64,000 bases of DNA from NCBI RefSeq assembly GCF_009687865.1, contig NZ_BLAE01000035.1:1-64000 (forward strand), in the 5' to 3' direction. This DNA is from Acrocarpospora macrocephala (GTDB lineage Bacteria > Actinomycetota > Actinomycetes > Streptosporangiales > Streptosporangiaceae). The notes under the pieces were generated by a model. It searched no databases. It saw only the letters and a list, made by a program, of their open reading frames with translations, and was not told where the DNA came from. Of the stretch, positions 22,778-31,100 are shown piece after piece. Numbering within the stretch: the first letter of the stretch is position 1; each line of letters begins with the position of its first letter. A program made the position numbers and the translations under genes.

Positions 22778-25111
22778 TCAGCGCCGGAATCGTCCAGCGA
22801 AGCGGCTTTTGCCGAGGTAGAGGAGGGTCCAGGTGCCGTCGTGGTTGCGGCGGGTGCGGTAGCGGTCGGGGTGGGTTGCTTTGTCGCGGTTGTGCCAGGT
22901 GCAGGCGGGGGCGAGAAGGTCCAGGTCGGTGGTGCCGCCCTCGGCCCAGCCCTTGACGTGGTCGATTTCGGCCATGTCGGCGGGGATGGGGCAGCCTTCG
23001 CGGTAGCAGGTGGTGTAGCGGGCCAGGACGGCCCGCCGCTGGGCGGGGGTGGCCAGGCGAACGGCGCGGCCCATGTCCAGGACGCGTCCGTGGGCGTTGA
23101 CGACCATGCGGACCAGTCGTGAGGTCCGGGCGAGCCGGTGGACGTCGGAGATGGGCAGCAGCTGCCCGGTGGCGATCAGCAGTCCGGGTGCGAGCCGGTC
23201 CGGCGCGTGCCCACAGGTTCTGCATGCATCGCTCACCGGCCTCTCACCCGTGCCCGCGCTCCCGGCACCCGCCCCGGCTGAACCGATGCTCGTGCTGCCC
23301 GCACCCGCTCCGGCTGAACCCTTGTCCATGCTGTCGGTGCCCGCTCCGGCTGAACCGGTGTCCGTGCTGTCGGTGCCCGCTCCGGCTGAACCGGTGTCCG
23401 TGCTGTCGGTGCCCGCTCCGGCTGAACCGGTGTCCGTGCTGCTGGGACCCGCTCCGGCTGAACCGGTGCTCGTGCTGCTGGGACCCGCTCCGGCTGAACC
23501 GGTGCTCGTGCTGTCGGTACCCGCTCCGGCTGAGTTCGTGTCCGTGCTGTCGGTACCCGCTCCGGCTGAACCCGTGTCCATGCTGTCGGCACCCGCTCCG
23601 GCTGAAGCCGTGCCTCCAGGGTGGCGGGGACCGCCCGCGCGGCAGGTCGAGCCGTCACCGGCATGAGGTGTCCCGGGCCGGGTATCGCTGGAGCCTGTGG
23701 TGTCGGCGTTGGCGGTGTCGGCCGCGGCGGTGTCGGCGGTGCCAGCTGCAGCTGTATCGGGGTTGGCGGTGTCGGCCGCGGCGGTGTCGGGGTCGGCGGT
23801 GTCGGCGCGTCCGGCTGTGCTCGGCGAGGGCGGCGCCCCCGTGGCAGGTGTGGTCGGCGTGGCGGGCGTGCCGGACGCCACGGTGGAGGCCGCATGGGTG
23901 GAGTCGGCGTCACGTGTGGGGTGGTCGGTGGTGGGGTGGTCGGTGGGGAGGGATTCGGCGCGGACCAGGACCAGCAGTTCGGTGGTGACCTTTTTGCTCA
24001 GCAGCGCTGACAGGGCGTCGGCTTGGCGGACCCGGAGTGGGCGGTCGTCGTCTTTGCCTTTCGGCCGGGCGTAGGCGGCCAGGAACTCGCGCAGGCGGGC
24101 GCCGGCCTCCCGGGGCAGCCGGAACTCCCCTTCCACGCCGCCGGTGCTGGACGGGCGGACCAGCAGGAACCGGGTGGCGTAGTCGGTTTCGGCGTCATCG
24201 TCCAGGGTGCCCGGGTCCAGCAGCTCACGCAGGTATCGCCCGGCCTTGCCGATCTCGGCCGGGGTGGCGGTGTCGGCCAAGTCCAGCAGGATCGGCTCGG
24301 CCAGCGCTGCTTGGGCGTCGGTCAGGTGGGTGGTGACCTGGCTGATCGCATCCGCCGATCCCTCGGCGAGGGTGCCGGAGGCCAGCCGGTCCCGGACGAC
24401 GGGCAGGCGGGCCAGCTGGGTGGCCAGCCGGATCAGACGGGACGCGCCTCCGCCGCTCATGCCCGCCGAGGCGCGCAGCCAGGTGCTGGTGGAGGCGTGC
24501 CCGCCGCTTCCGGCGCTTTTGGCCTCACCGGTGGCGTGGACTCGTCCCACCCGGGCGGCGATCGCCGAGCTCAGCCGGTCCTGGGAGAACAGCAGGTCTT
24601 CGGTCTCGCCCACGCACAACCCGGCATCCTCGGGCAGGTCGGTCACCGCAATCCGGGAGGCGAGCTGCTTGAACGCGGCCACCAGCACCCCCGAACCCAC
24701 CGACTCGCCCCAGGCCTCCGGCCACGCCGAGCGGCCAGCGTCGGCCGAGCGGCCAGCATCGGCGGAGCGACCGGCGCCGGCCGAGCAGCCAGAGTCGGTG
24801 GAGCGACCAGGGTCGGGGGAACGACCGGCGTCGGCCGAGCGGCCAGGCTCGGGGGAAGGACCAGAGTCGGGGGAGCGGCCGTGGAGGAACTGCTGCCGTG
24901 TGTTCTGCTGCGGCGTGTTCTGCTGCCCTGTGTCGCCGTATGGGTCGCCGTGTGGGTCGCTGTGCGCGTCGTCGTGGGTGTCGCCGGCGGGACGCTGGGG
25001 CGGGACGTAGTCAGGGTCCAGCACGGTGCCCTTCAGGAACGCGGGCAGTTCGCGTCCGCGGACGCCCTTCGCGCGGGAGGGATCCCGCACCTCGATCGGA
25101 GAACCGAGCAT
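22778..25111 (-). CDS. DUF222/HNH endonuclease domain protein with two coding minisatellites
   Basis: 777-aa protein of the REP13E12-like DUF222-HNH group. Order: N-terminal tail with a six-residue repeat (GRSADA/GRSPDP type, DNA about 24725-24890); DUF222 helices (about 23960-24700); a Thr/Ala/Asp-rich linker (ADTAAADTAN); ten 12-residue units of the type GSAGAGTDSTDT encoded by exact 36-bp repeats (23268-23627); and a C-terminal HNH nuclease with CRTCGH, CYREGC, EIDHVKGWAEGG and HNRDK, carrying the His-Asn-His and zinc cysteines. These families are numerous in actinobacteria, perhaps mobile, and biologically undefined. The repeats make the linker far longer than usual. Confidence 0.85.
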   Translation of the reverse strand: MLGSPIEVRDPSRAKGVRGRELPAFLKGTVLDPDYVPPQRPAGDTHDDAHSDPHGDPYGDTGQQNTPQQNTRQQFLHGRSPDSGPSPEPGRSADAGRSPDPGRSTDSGCSAGAGRSADAGRSADAGRSAWPEAWGESVGSGVLVAAFKQLASRIAVTDLPEDAGLCVGETEDLLFSQDRLSSAIAARVGRVHATGEAKSAGSGGHASTSTWLRASAGMSGGGASRLIRLATQLARLPVVRDRLASGTLAEGSADAISQVTTHLTDAQAALAEPILLDLADTATPAEIGKAGRYLRELLDPGTLDDDAETDYATRFLLVRPSSTGGVEGEFRLPREAGARLREFLAAYARPKGKDDDRPLRVRQADALSALLSKKVTTELLVLVRAESLPTDHPTTDHPTRDADSTHAASTVASGTPATPTTPATGAPPSPSTAGRADTADPDTAAADTANPDTAAAGTADTAAADTANADTTGSSDTRPGTPHAGDGSTCRAGGPRHPGGTASAGAGADSMDTGSAGAGTDSTDTNSAGAGTDSTSTGSAGAGPSSTSTGSAGAGPSSTDTGSAGAGTDSTDTGSAGAGTDSTDTGSAGAGTDSMDKGSAGAGAGSTSIGSAGAGAGSAGTGERPVSDACRTCGHAPDRLAPGLLIATGQLLPISDVHRLARTSRLVRMVVNAHGRVLDMGRAVRLATPAQRRAVLARYTTCYREGCPIPADMAEIDHVKGWAEGGTTDLDLLAPACTWHNRDKATHPDRYRTRRNHDGTWTLLYLGKSRFAGRFRR
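23268..23627 (-). repeat. Coding minisatellite: ten 36-bp units in the HNH gene
   Basis: Units beginning CCCGCTCCGGCTGAA start at 23268 (CCCGCCCC variant), 23304, 23340, 23376, 23412, 23448, 23484, 23520, 23556 and 23592, with no indels. Each encodes 12 residues, so unit gain or loss keeps the frame. Units 23340, 23376 and 23412 are almost identical. Confidence 0.9.
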
Positions 25112-25934
25112 GAAGGCGCCCCCCTTTCGCTTCGGCGGATCCGAACAACCACCCTCACGCTATCCAGCGGCTACGACAAAACCTGGCCTTGATCCGCGGT
25201 AAAACCGCAGGTCACGCGCCTCGTGAAAAGATCTACCTACCCACCGGCATCCGAAGAGTCATCCGCCACACCCGATCAGGAGCAGGACACCAACCCGCAG
25301 ACCCTCAACCCGCGAAGAACAGGTCCTCGGTTTGCTTCGTTCGAGCGACCACGGGGATGGCGGGGGGCGGTGCCCGAGATCAAAGGGCTCGTTGGGGGAA
25401 CCACCGGTCCGGCGGATAGTGCGGTTCCGGGCGAGGCCACGGGGAGCGGCCGTGGCCGGGCGGGGCCCTGGGCGGAGCCCGGGAGCAAGTAAGGGGGAGG
25501 GTGGGTGGGAGAACGACCCGGGCACGGCGACGGGCGGAGCCCGAGGGGAACGAAGGATTGCGTGGGAGAACCGCGGTGCTGTGTTGTCGTGTGGGGACCC
25601 ATGGTGGTGGTCGGGGTGGGCGGAGCCTGAGGGGAGGCAGAGGGCTGGGGGGTGGGAGGACTCGCGTAACGCTTGAACCCCTGCGGAGCCTCGGGGACCA
25701 TCTCTTCGAGCCTGATATCCCGGTAATTACCTTCGCAGTCGGAAATCAACGAAAACGCTGGGGCGGACGGTCTTCAAAGGCTTCATTGGGGATAGAAGTG
25801 GACGTTTATTTTTCGATGTTTTGAGTGTGGGGTGCGGGGTAGATCTGGCGCTGTCGCAATGCGTCAGCCAATTGAGGCCGAAGGTCTTCACCCCCGAATT
25901 GGCGACAGGCGGTGAACGTCGTTAAGGGGGAAGT
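25112..25934. repeat. Intergenic block with four dispersed-repeat copies
   Basis: About 820 bp upstream of the HNH gene. Four copies of the hairpin-bearing repeat lie at 25363-25402, 25469-25514, 25531-25572 and 25618-25661; each has the GGGCGGAGCCCG-like core followed 10-20 bp later by an AAGGG...GTGGGAGAAC-like tail. From about 25680 the DNA becomes clearly richer in A/T (for example CCCGGTAATTACC). No gene is recognised before 25935; promoters of the HNH gene and of the small gene at 25935 must lie here but cannot be pinned down. Confidence 0.65.
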
Positions 25935-26372
25935 GTGTACCGATTCTGGGAAGTTCAGGCGGGTTGGGGGGTTAAGCGCCTCCTCGCTTTGCTGACGACC
26001 TTCGTGCTCACGCTCGTCGAACTAGTGCGCAACGTTTTCCCGAAGCGCGCGGAATCCATCGAAGACGTAGCTGGTCAGGCTATGTCCGATTCCGCAATCT
26101 CGGTCCGGCGTCCGGCCCTTCTCCCGAATTCACCGCAATCAACAACGACCTTCTGGACGGTACGTGAGGAACCGCCACTACCGGCACAACCGGTGCTGGC
26201 GAGTACCTCGCAGAACATCCAGATTCTGGAACACCCACGACCGGTCTCCCGCAATCCACTCCGGGAAGTTTCATCCTTCCGAGCGGTCATGCGGCTTTTT
26301 GAGGGATTCACTTTCGGGCGGGTAGTCCCATTTAGGTGCCGTGCGCCGCCACTAACGAAGTTCTTTACCTGA
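25935..26372 (+). CDS. Hypothetical protein with one N-terminal membrane segment
   Basis: 145-aa predicted protein, GTG start with AAGGGGGAA just upstream. It has a hydrophobic stretch RLLALLTTFVLTLVELV (about residues 15-31) that could be a membrane anchor, then a Ser/Pro/Thr-rich, partly acidic middle and a C-terminal basic segment (FGRVVPFRCRAPPL). No domain is recognised. Base composition is lower in GC than the neighbours, and codon use (many NNA/NNT codons) is atypical for this genome, which suggests transfer or a weakly selected gene. It may be transcribed with the next small gene. Confidence 0.45.
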   Translation: MYRFWEVQAGWGVKRLLALLTTFVLTLVELVRNVFPKRAESIEDVAGQAMSDSAISVRRPALLPNSPQSTTTFWTVREEPPLPAQPVLASTSQNIQILEHPRPVSRNPLREVSSFRAVMRLFEGFTFGRVVPFRCRAPPLTKFFT

Positions 26373-26477
26373 GTCACACCAGTCACGTGTTTAACAGCAA
26401 TAACCCAGGGCATCAAAGCCCTTGAGAGCTTCAATCCCCCCGTAATTGAATGCGTGTTTGTTGATAGGGGATTGTCT

Positions 26478-26993
26478 ATGTCAGTTGTGGCATTGGCTGG
26501 GCGGTGTCGGCGCACCGCCTCAGCGGTCAGACGGACCATGGTGGCGGCCGTGGTCATGTCACTGACCTTCTGCGCGGCTTTCGTGCTGCCTTTCATGGCG
26601 GCTTCCGACGCGTATGCGCAGCAACGGCCTGCCCACTACATGGACGCCTCCCGAGGGGCCCGCGGTGTCGTGGTCATGACACCGCACCGCCCCCTCTGGG
26701 TGGACGTGCGATCGTCGCTATGGAGCAACGCCACGATCAGCCGAGCACCCGACCACAGTGGCCCAAATCCAGCCTTCATGGGCGTCAAACTGACCGACCT
26801 CAACAAACTTCACACCTGGTACGCACACGTTCGCAACCCCGGCCAAACCAGCGCCGTCCACAGTTCGACCACGGCCAGCCGGGCGGACCTCCCCCGGACG
26901 GCACGCCACGCGGCCTTCACCCACACCGACACCCACATGGCGGCCTTCACGGTTCCCGGAGCCCGCGGCCCGCCCACCAGAACAGACCTCTAA
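26478..26993 (+). CDS. Small secreted protein of unknown function
   Basis: 171-aa protein with ATG 26478, preceded by TAGGGG. It has a basic N-terminus (GRCRRTASAVRR), a hydrophobic core (TMVAAVVMSLTFCAAFVLPF) and a probable cleavage site at DAYA/QQRP, so it is exported. The mature part has no known domain: it contains VVVMTPHRPLWVDVRSSLWS, MGVKLTDLNKLHTWYAHVRN and a His/Thr/Arg-rich C-terminus (HAAFTHTDTHMAAFT). It follows the other small unknown gene by 105 bp and precedes the repeat array of the kinase-like gene. An alternative upstream ATG (26454) is possible. Confidence 0.6.
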   Translation: MSVVALAGRCRRTASAVRRTMVAAVVMSLTFCAAFVLPFMAASDAYAQQRPAHYMDASRGARGVVVMTPHRPLWVDVRSSLWSNATISRAPDHSGPNPAFMGVKLTDLNKLHTWYAHVRNPGQTSAVHSSTTASRADLPRTARHAAFTHTDTHMAAFTVPGARGPPTRTDL

Positions 26994-27031
26994 CCGCAGA
27001 AACCCGCGATCGATCCGATGACAGAAGCCAC

Positions 27032-27450
27032 AGCCGAGACCACGACATGACAGGAAATCCCGCGATCACCGCGGCGTCAGTCGAGCTCCATCGGCGGATC
27101 GAACCGATCGCAGCAACCACAGCCGAGACCACGCTGGAGACGAAACCACCGCGATCACGCGGCCGTCAGGCAGGGTCCTTCGGCGGATGAACCGATCGCA
27201 GCAACGACAGCCGAGACCACGCCAGGACACGAACTACCGCGATCACGCGGAGTCAGGCAGGGCTCTTCGGCGGTTCGTACAAGCGCAGTAACCACAGCCG
27301 AGACCACGCCAGGACACGAACTACCGCGATCACGCGGAGTCGGGCAGGGTCCTTCGGCGGTTCATACAAAACCACAGCCGAGACCACGCCGGCGACGAAA
27401 CCACCGCGATCATCGCGGCGTCAGGTGGGGTCCTTCGGCGGTTCGTACAG
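27032..27450 (-). repeat. Five-copy tandem repeat built from the kinase-like gene 3' end
   Basis: Copies start with AGCCGAGACCACG at 27032, 27121, 27209, 27296 and 27376 (periods 89, 88, 87, 80). Each then has an ACCGCGATCACGCGG-like block and ends with GTCAGGCAGGGTCCTTCGG plus CGGTTCGTACA or a variant. The fifth copy runs into the kinase-like gene itself: its GGGTCCTTCGGCGGTTCGTA is the reverse complement of the codons for YEPPKDP just before the stop. The array therefore appears to be repeated copies of that gene tail plus trailer. The rest of 26994-27031 is empty. Confidence 0.8.
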
Positions 27451-28953
27451 ACGGAAGACCCGGACCAGGGTTGGGCGCAGGCGTTCCCAGTCGTCGGCCA
27501 TTGTGGTCCAGGTGAGCACGCTGGTGGTGGTACCGGTGGAGATGACCCGCCGGTACTGGTGGTAGGTGACGCCCTTGACCAGATGCGTGTCAGCCGAAGT
27601 CTTTCGCTGCTGCCAGGTGAACTCCCAGTCGGCGGAGGTGCCGTGTTTCGACGTCACCGACCGCAGCCGCAGCTTCTCGTAGTTCTTCACATTCGGATAG
27701 AGGAAGGCCTCGGCCTCGTGCAGCGCCGCCAGCGGATCGGTGCCGCTCTGGTTGGTGACCTCCACGTTCAGCTGGGCTCGGCCGTCGGGGTCGAGCCACC
27801 ACAGCGAATACTCGGTCTCCTCCAGCCGCCACTTCTTCGGCACGGCCGCCCGCCATCCGGCGGGCGCCTCATACCACGACAGCTTCAGCCGCGGCGCGGC
27901 CACCGGACTGACCGAGGGCGTCGGCGACGCGGAGACCGCGGACACAGGCGGCGGACTGGAGGAATACGCGCTCAACGTCTCAGTGACACCCGGCTCGGGG
28001 CGCATCAACGCCCACCCGCCCACCGCACCCGCGAGCACCACCGACGCGGCCCCCAGCGCGATCATCCGCGCCCGGCTCCGCCGTGGCTTGACCTCCGGCG
28101 GCGGCGCGGGCGGCTCGAACTCGGCCAGCATCCGATCGGCCACATCCGGCGCCAGGCGCCGCTTGGGATCGCGCGCCAGCAGGCCGGTGAGCAGCGGCTT
28201 CAGCTCCGCGGGCACGGCGGACAGATCCGGCCCGCCCATGGCCTGCCCAGGTTTCGCGCTCGGCCACACGGCCGCGGGCGGCCGTCCGGTCACGGCCAGA
28301 TACAGGCTCGCCCCCAGCGACCATAAGTCAGAGGAATCCCGCGCTCCCTCCCCGCCGGTGCGCTCCGGCGCGAGAAACGCGCTCACGCCGCGGGTCGCGC
28401 TCGCCGCCTCGCCATGCGCAGGGGAACGTTCCCCCGTCCGGCCGGTGAAGGCCGGCTCGTCGGCGAGCACGCTCACCCCGAAGTCGGCTAACAGCACCCG
28501 CCCGTCATGCCCGACCAGGATGTTCGCCGGGCGCACGTCCCCGTGCCTGACCCCGGCGGCGTGCGCGGCGGTGAGCGCCGCCAGGATCTGCCGGGTGATG
28601 ACCGCCGCGCGTTCCGGGCTCAGCGGGCCGTCGCTGGCCACGATCCCGTCCAGGGACCGGGACCGTACCAATTCCATGATGATCCAGGGCGTGCCCTCGT
28701 CCTCGGCGACGTCGTAGACGGCGGCCACGTTCGGGTGCCGGAGGCGTTCGGCGTGGCGGGCCTCCCGGGTGACGCGCTGGGTGAGGGCCAGTCGCCGGCT
28801 CTCCCGGAGCCCGGCGGGCAGGAGCACCTCCCGGATCGCGATGGGGCGATCGAGGAGCGTGTCGTGGCCTTCCCAGACGATGCCGGTGCTGCCCTGGCCG
28901 AGTGCCCGTACCAGCCGATATCGCTTGACGATCAGCTGACCCGGAGTTCCCAT
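27421..28953 (-). CDS. Membrane Ser/Thr kinase-like protein, possibly a pseudokinase
   Basis: 510-aa protein of the PknB-like Hanks family. Start ATG 28953 (MGTPGQLIVKRYRLVRALG); an ATG eight codons upstream is possible. Kinase lobe about residues 10-280: glycine-rich loop GQGSTGIVW, beta-3 motif IAIRE with Arg41 where the ATP-binding lysine is expected, HGDVRPANIL (137-146) instead of HRDxKPxN, then ADFG (156-159) and DLWSLGASLY. One membrane helix follows (MIALGAASVVLAGAVGGWAL), a Ser/Pro-rich linker, and an extracellular domain with WYEAPAGWRAAVPKKW. Loss of the lysine and of the HRD arginine and lysine suggests weak or no catalysis. Tail copies lie downstream. Confidence 0.85.
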   Translation of the reverse strand: MGTPGQLIVKRYRLVRALGQGSTGIVWEGHDTLLDRPIAIREVLLPAGLRESRRLALTQRVTREARHAERLRHPNVAAVYDVAEDEGTPWIIMELVRSRSLDGIVASDGPLSPERAAVITRQILAALTAAHAAGVRHGDVRPANILVGHDGRVLLADFGVSVLADEPAFTGRTGERSPAHGEAASATRGVSAFLAPERTGGEGARDSSDLWSLGASLYLAVTGRPPAAVWPSAKPGQAMGGPDLSAVPAELKPLLTGLLARDPKRRLAPDVADRMLAEFEPPAPPPEVKPRRSRARMIALGAASVVLAGAVGGWALMRPEPGVTETLSAYSSSPPPVSAVSASPTPSVSPVAAPRLKLSWYEAPAGWRAAVPKKWRLEETEYSLWWLDPDGRAQLNVEVTNQSGTDPLAALHEAEAFLYPNVKNYEKLRLRSVTSKHGTSADWEFTWQQRKTSADTHLVKGVTYHQYRRVISTGTTTSVLTWTTMADDWERLRPTLVRVFRLYEPPKDPT

Positions 28954-29044
28954 CACGCCTGCCTCTGCACACGGCAAATACCACTGGATGGGGAGTCTTC
29001 CATAACTAGAGGGGCGTACGGGACCTACTGCTCACTCCGTCATA

Positions 29045-29443
29045 TCAGCGTGACAGGTTGGGCAACGAACCAGCCGCCACGTGGGCGAGCGTGATCTCGG
29101 AGAGCAGGCTGTCCTGGTGTTCGCGCAGCGCGCCCAGGACCTTCTCCAGCGGTTCCGAGACCCCGGGGAAACGCTCGTTCTCCTGGGCGACACCCTCGAT
29201 GACCAGGATGATGTCGGCCAGGCTGATCTCGGTGGCGGGGCGGGCCAGCCAGTAGCCGCCGTCGGGGCCGCGCTGGCTGTGGATCAGCCCGGCCCGGCGC
29301 AGCTGCAGCAGGATGTTGTCGAGGAACCGGCGGGGGATGCGCTGCGCGACGGAGATCCGTTCCGCGGGCACCGGCCCGCCGGGAGCGGCCGCGAGTTCGA
29401 CCGCCGCGCGCAGCGCGTATTGGGTGCGTGCCGACAGGCGCAC
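29045..29443 (-). CDS. Rrf2 family transcriptional regulator (CymR-like, no cysteines)
   Basis: 132-aa Rrf2 protein: MRLSARTQYALRAAVELA, the helix-turn-helix with ISVAQRIPRRFLDNILLQLRRAGLI, and the wing SQRGPDGGYWLARPATEISLADI. It has no cysteine at all, so it is not an Fe-S sensor like IscR or NsrR; it resembles the CymR type, which controls sulfur assimilation. It is the last gene of the sulfonate-type ABC operon, 6 bp after the permease. Local control of sulfur-source uptake is the natural inference, with the palindrome at 32196-32206 as a candidate operator. Confidence 0.88.
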   Translation of the reverse strand: MRLSARTQYALRAAVELAAAPGGPVPAERISVAQRIPRRFLDNILLQLRRAGLIHSQRGPDGGYWLARPATEISLADIILVIEGVAQENERFPGVSEPLEKVLGALREHQDSLLSEITLAHVAAGSLPNLSR

Positions 29444-29449
29444 CAGCGG

Positions 29450-30319
29450 TCATCCGATCCGCTGGTCCAGGCCCCACCGCTGGCGCAGGGCGCTGTCCGC
29501 CACCCCGAACAGCACGTCCACCAGCACTCCGATGACCAGAATGACGATCATCGTGGCCAGCAGGCGGGCCGAGTCGGCCAACTCCCGCGCGTAGTGCAGC
29601 TGCTCGCCCAGGGACGGCTGGTTGGCGATGATCACCAGGATCTCGCCCGCCATCAGCGACCGCCAGGCGAACGCCCAGCCCTGCTTGAGCCCCGCCAGGA
29701 ACGACGGCAGCGAGGCCGGCAGGATCAGGTGCCGGTAGAGCGCGACCCGGCGCAGGCCGAGCACGTGCCCGGCGCGCAGCAGGATCGGCGGCGTGTAGTC
29801 GACTCCGGTGATCAGCCCGTTGGCGATGGACGGCGCGGCGCCCAGCACCACCACGAACGTGATCGCGCTCTCGTTCAGGCCGAACAGCAGGATGGCCAGC
29901 GGGAACCAGGCGATGGACGGCATCGTCTGGAGCCCGGTGATCAGCGAGCCGAACGCGGCCCGGAGCAGCCGGACCCGCGACACCGCGGCCCCGACCACCA
30001 CGCCGGCCAGGATGGCCAGCGCGAACCCGGTGATGCCGCGGCGCATCGTGGTGGCGATCGCGTGCCAGAACTCGGCCGTGCCGAGCCGGGCGCCCAGCTC
30101 CTGCAGCGCGGTGAATGGCCCGGCGAAGACGTATTCCGGCCAGAAACCGGCCAGCACCACGCCTTCCCAGATGGCCAGCACGATGCCGACCGCGAGCAGC
30201 ATCGGCCAGATCCGGCCCCACAGCAGGGCCGGGATGCCCCGCTTGCGCTTGACCTGGATCTCCAGCGCGTCGAGACCGGCGATCTGCTCGTTCAGCCGGT
30301 CGGGCGCGTCAACGGCCAT
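29450..30319 (-). CDS. ABC transporter permease, SsuC/TauC type
   Basis: 289-aa inner-membrane permease of the nitrate/sulfonate/taurine uptake family. The usual six helices are visible, with the EAA-like loop around GAFGSLITGLQTMPSIAWFPLAILLFG and the second conserved region LRRVALYRHLILPASLPSFLAGLKQGWAFAWRSLMAGE, which contacts the ATPase. The first 25 residues are cytoplasmic. The gene overlaps the ATPase gene by 11 bp and is followed after 6 bp by the Rrf2 gene. Substrate choice rests with the binding protein; aliphatic sulfonate or a similar oxyanion is likely. Confidence 0.88.
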   Translation of the reverse strand: MAVDAPDRLNEQIAGLDALEIQVKRKRGIPALLWGRIWPMLLAVGIVLAIWEGVVLAGFWPEYVFAGPFTALQELGARLGTAEFWHAIATTMRRGITGFALAILAGVVVGAAVSRVRLLRAAFGSLITGLQTMPSIAWFPLAILLFGLNESAITFVVVLGAAPSIANGLITGVDYTPPILLRAGHVLGLRRVALYRHLILPASLPSFLAGLKQGWAFAWRSLMAGEILVIIANQPSLGEQLHYARELADSARLLATMIVILVIGVLVDVLFGVADSALRQRWGLDQRIG

Positions 30320-31100
30320 GCCGGCTCACCTCCTCCTTGAGCCGCTCGGTGATCCGGCCCGCCAGCTCGGCCACCTCCGCCGATTCGGTACGGCGCGGGC
30401 GCGGCAGCCGTACCGGATAGTCCTCGATGACCTGGCCGGGCCGGCTGGACAGCAGCACCACCCGATCCCCGAGGCGTACGGCTTCGCGGACGTTGTGGGT
30501 GACGAACAGGACGGCGAGGTTGCGTTCCCGCCAGATGCGTTCGAGTTCGTCGTGCAGCAGGTCGCGGGTCATCGCGTCGAGGGCGCCGAACGGCTCGTCC
30601 ATCAGGAGCAGGTCGGCTTCCTGGGCGAGGGCGCGGGCCAGGGAGACCCGCTGGCGCATGCCGCCCGACAGCTCGTGCGGGCGTTTCTTGGCGAAGCCGC
30701 CCAGGTGCACCACGTCCAGGAGTTCGGCGGCTCTGGCCCGCCTGGCCGTACGGTCCAGGCCTTGCACGCGCAGCGCCAGTTCGATGTTGCCCGAGACGGT
30801 CAGCCACGGGAACAGGGCCGGTTCCTGGAACATCATGGCGATCTTGCGCTCGCCGGTCTCGATCGTGCCGGTGGTCGGGCGGTCCAGGCCGGCGACCAGG
30901 TTGAGCAGGGTGCTCTTGCCGCAGCCGGAGGCGCCCAGCAGGCAGACGAACTCGCCCTGGGCCGCGTCTAACGAAACCTTGTCGAGGGCGAGCAGGCTGC
31001 TCGCGCCCCGGCCGTACACCTTGGAGACGGCGTCCAGCCGGACGGCGGGCCGCTGCCCATCCGTCCGGCCGGAACCGAGCTCCTGAGTAGGAGCGGTCAC
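30309..31100 (-). CDS. ABC transporter ATP-binding protein, SsuB/TauB type
   Basis: 263-aa ATPase. Walker A GASGCGKST (about residues 57-65), Q-loop in MMFQEPALFPWLTV, signature LSGGMRQRVSLARAL, Walker B LLLMDEPFGALD and switch His in FVTHNVREAV are all intact. The sequence ALFPWLTV and ALDAMTRDLLHDEL are typical of the SsuB/TauB/NrtD subgroup. Its start overlaps the binding-protein stop (ATGA at 31097-31100), so translation is coupled. Confidence 0.9.
   Translation of the reverse strand: MTAPTQELGSGRTDGQRPAVRLDAVSKVYGRGASSLLALDKVSLDAAQGEFVCLLGASGCGKSTLLNLVAGLDRPTTGTIETGERKIAMMFQEPALFPWLTVSGNIELALRVQGLDRTARRARAAELLDVVHLGGFAKKRPHELSGGMRQRVSLARALAQEADLLLMDEPFGALDAMTRDLLHDELERIWRERNLAVLFVTHNVREAVRLGDRVVLLSSRPGQVIEDYPVRLPRPRRTESAEVAELAGRITERLKEEVSRHGR

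Noticed and set aside
20696-27450. CRISPR array as an explanation of the tandem repeats
   Set aside because: Units are contiguous and 36-95 bp long, without unique spacers of constant length, and no cas gene is present.
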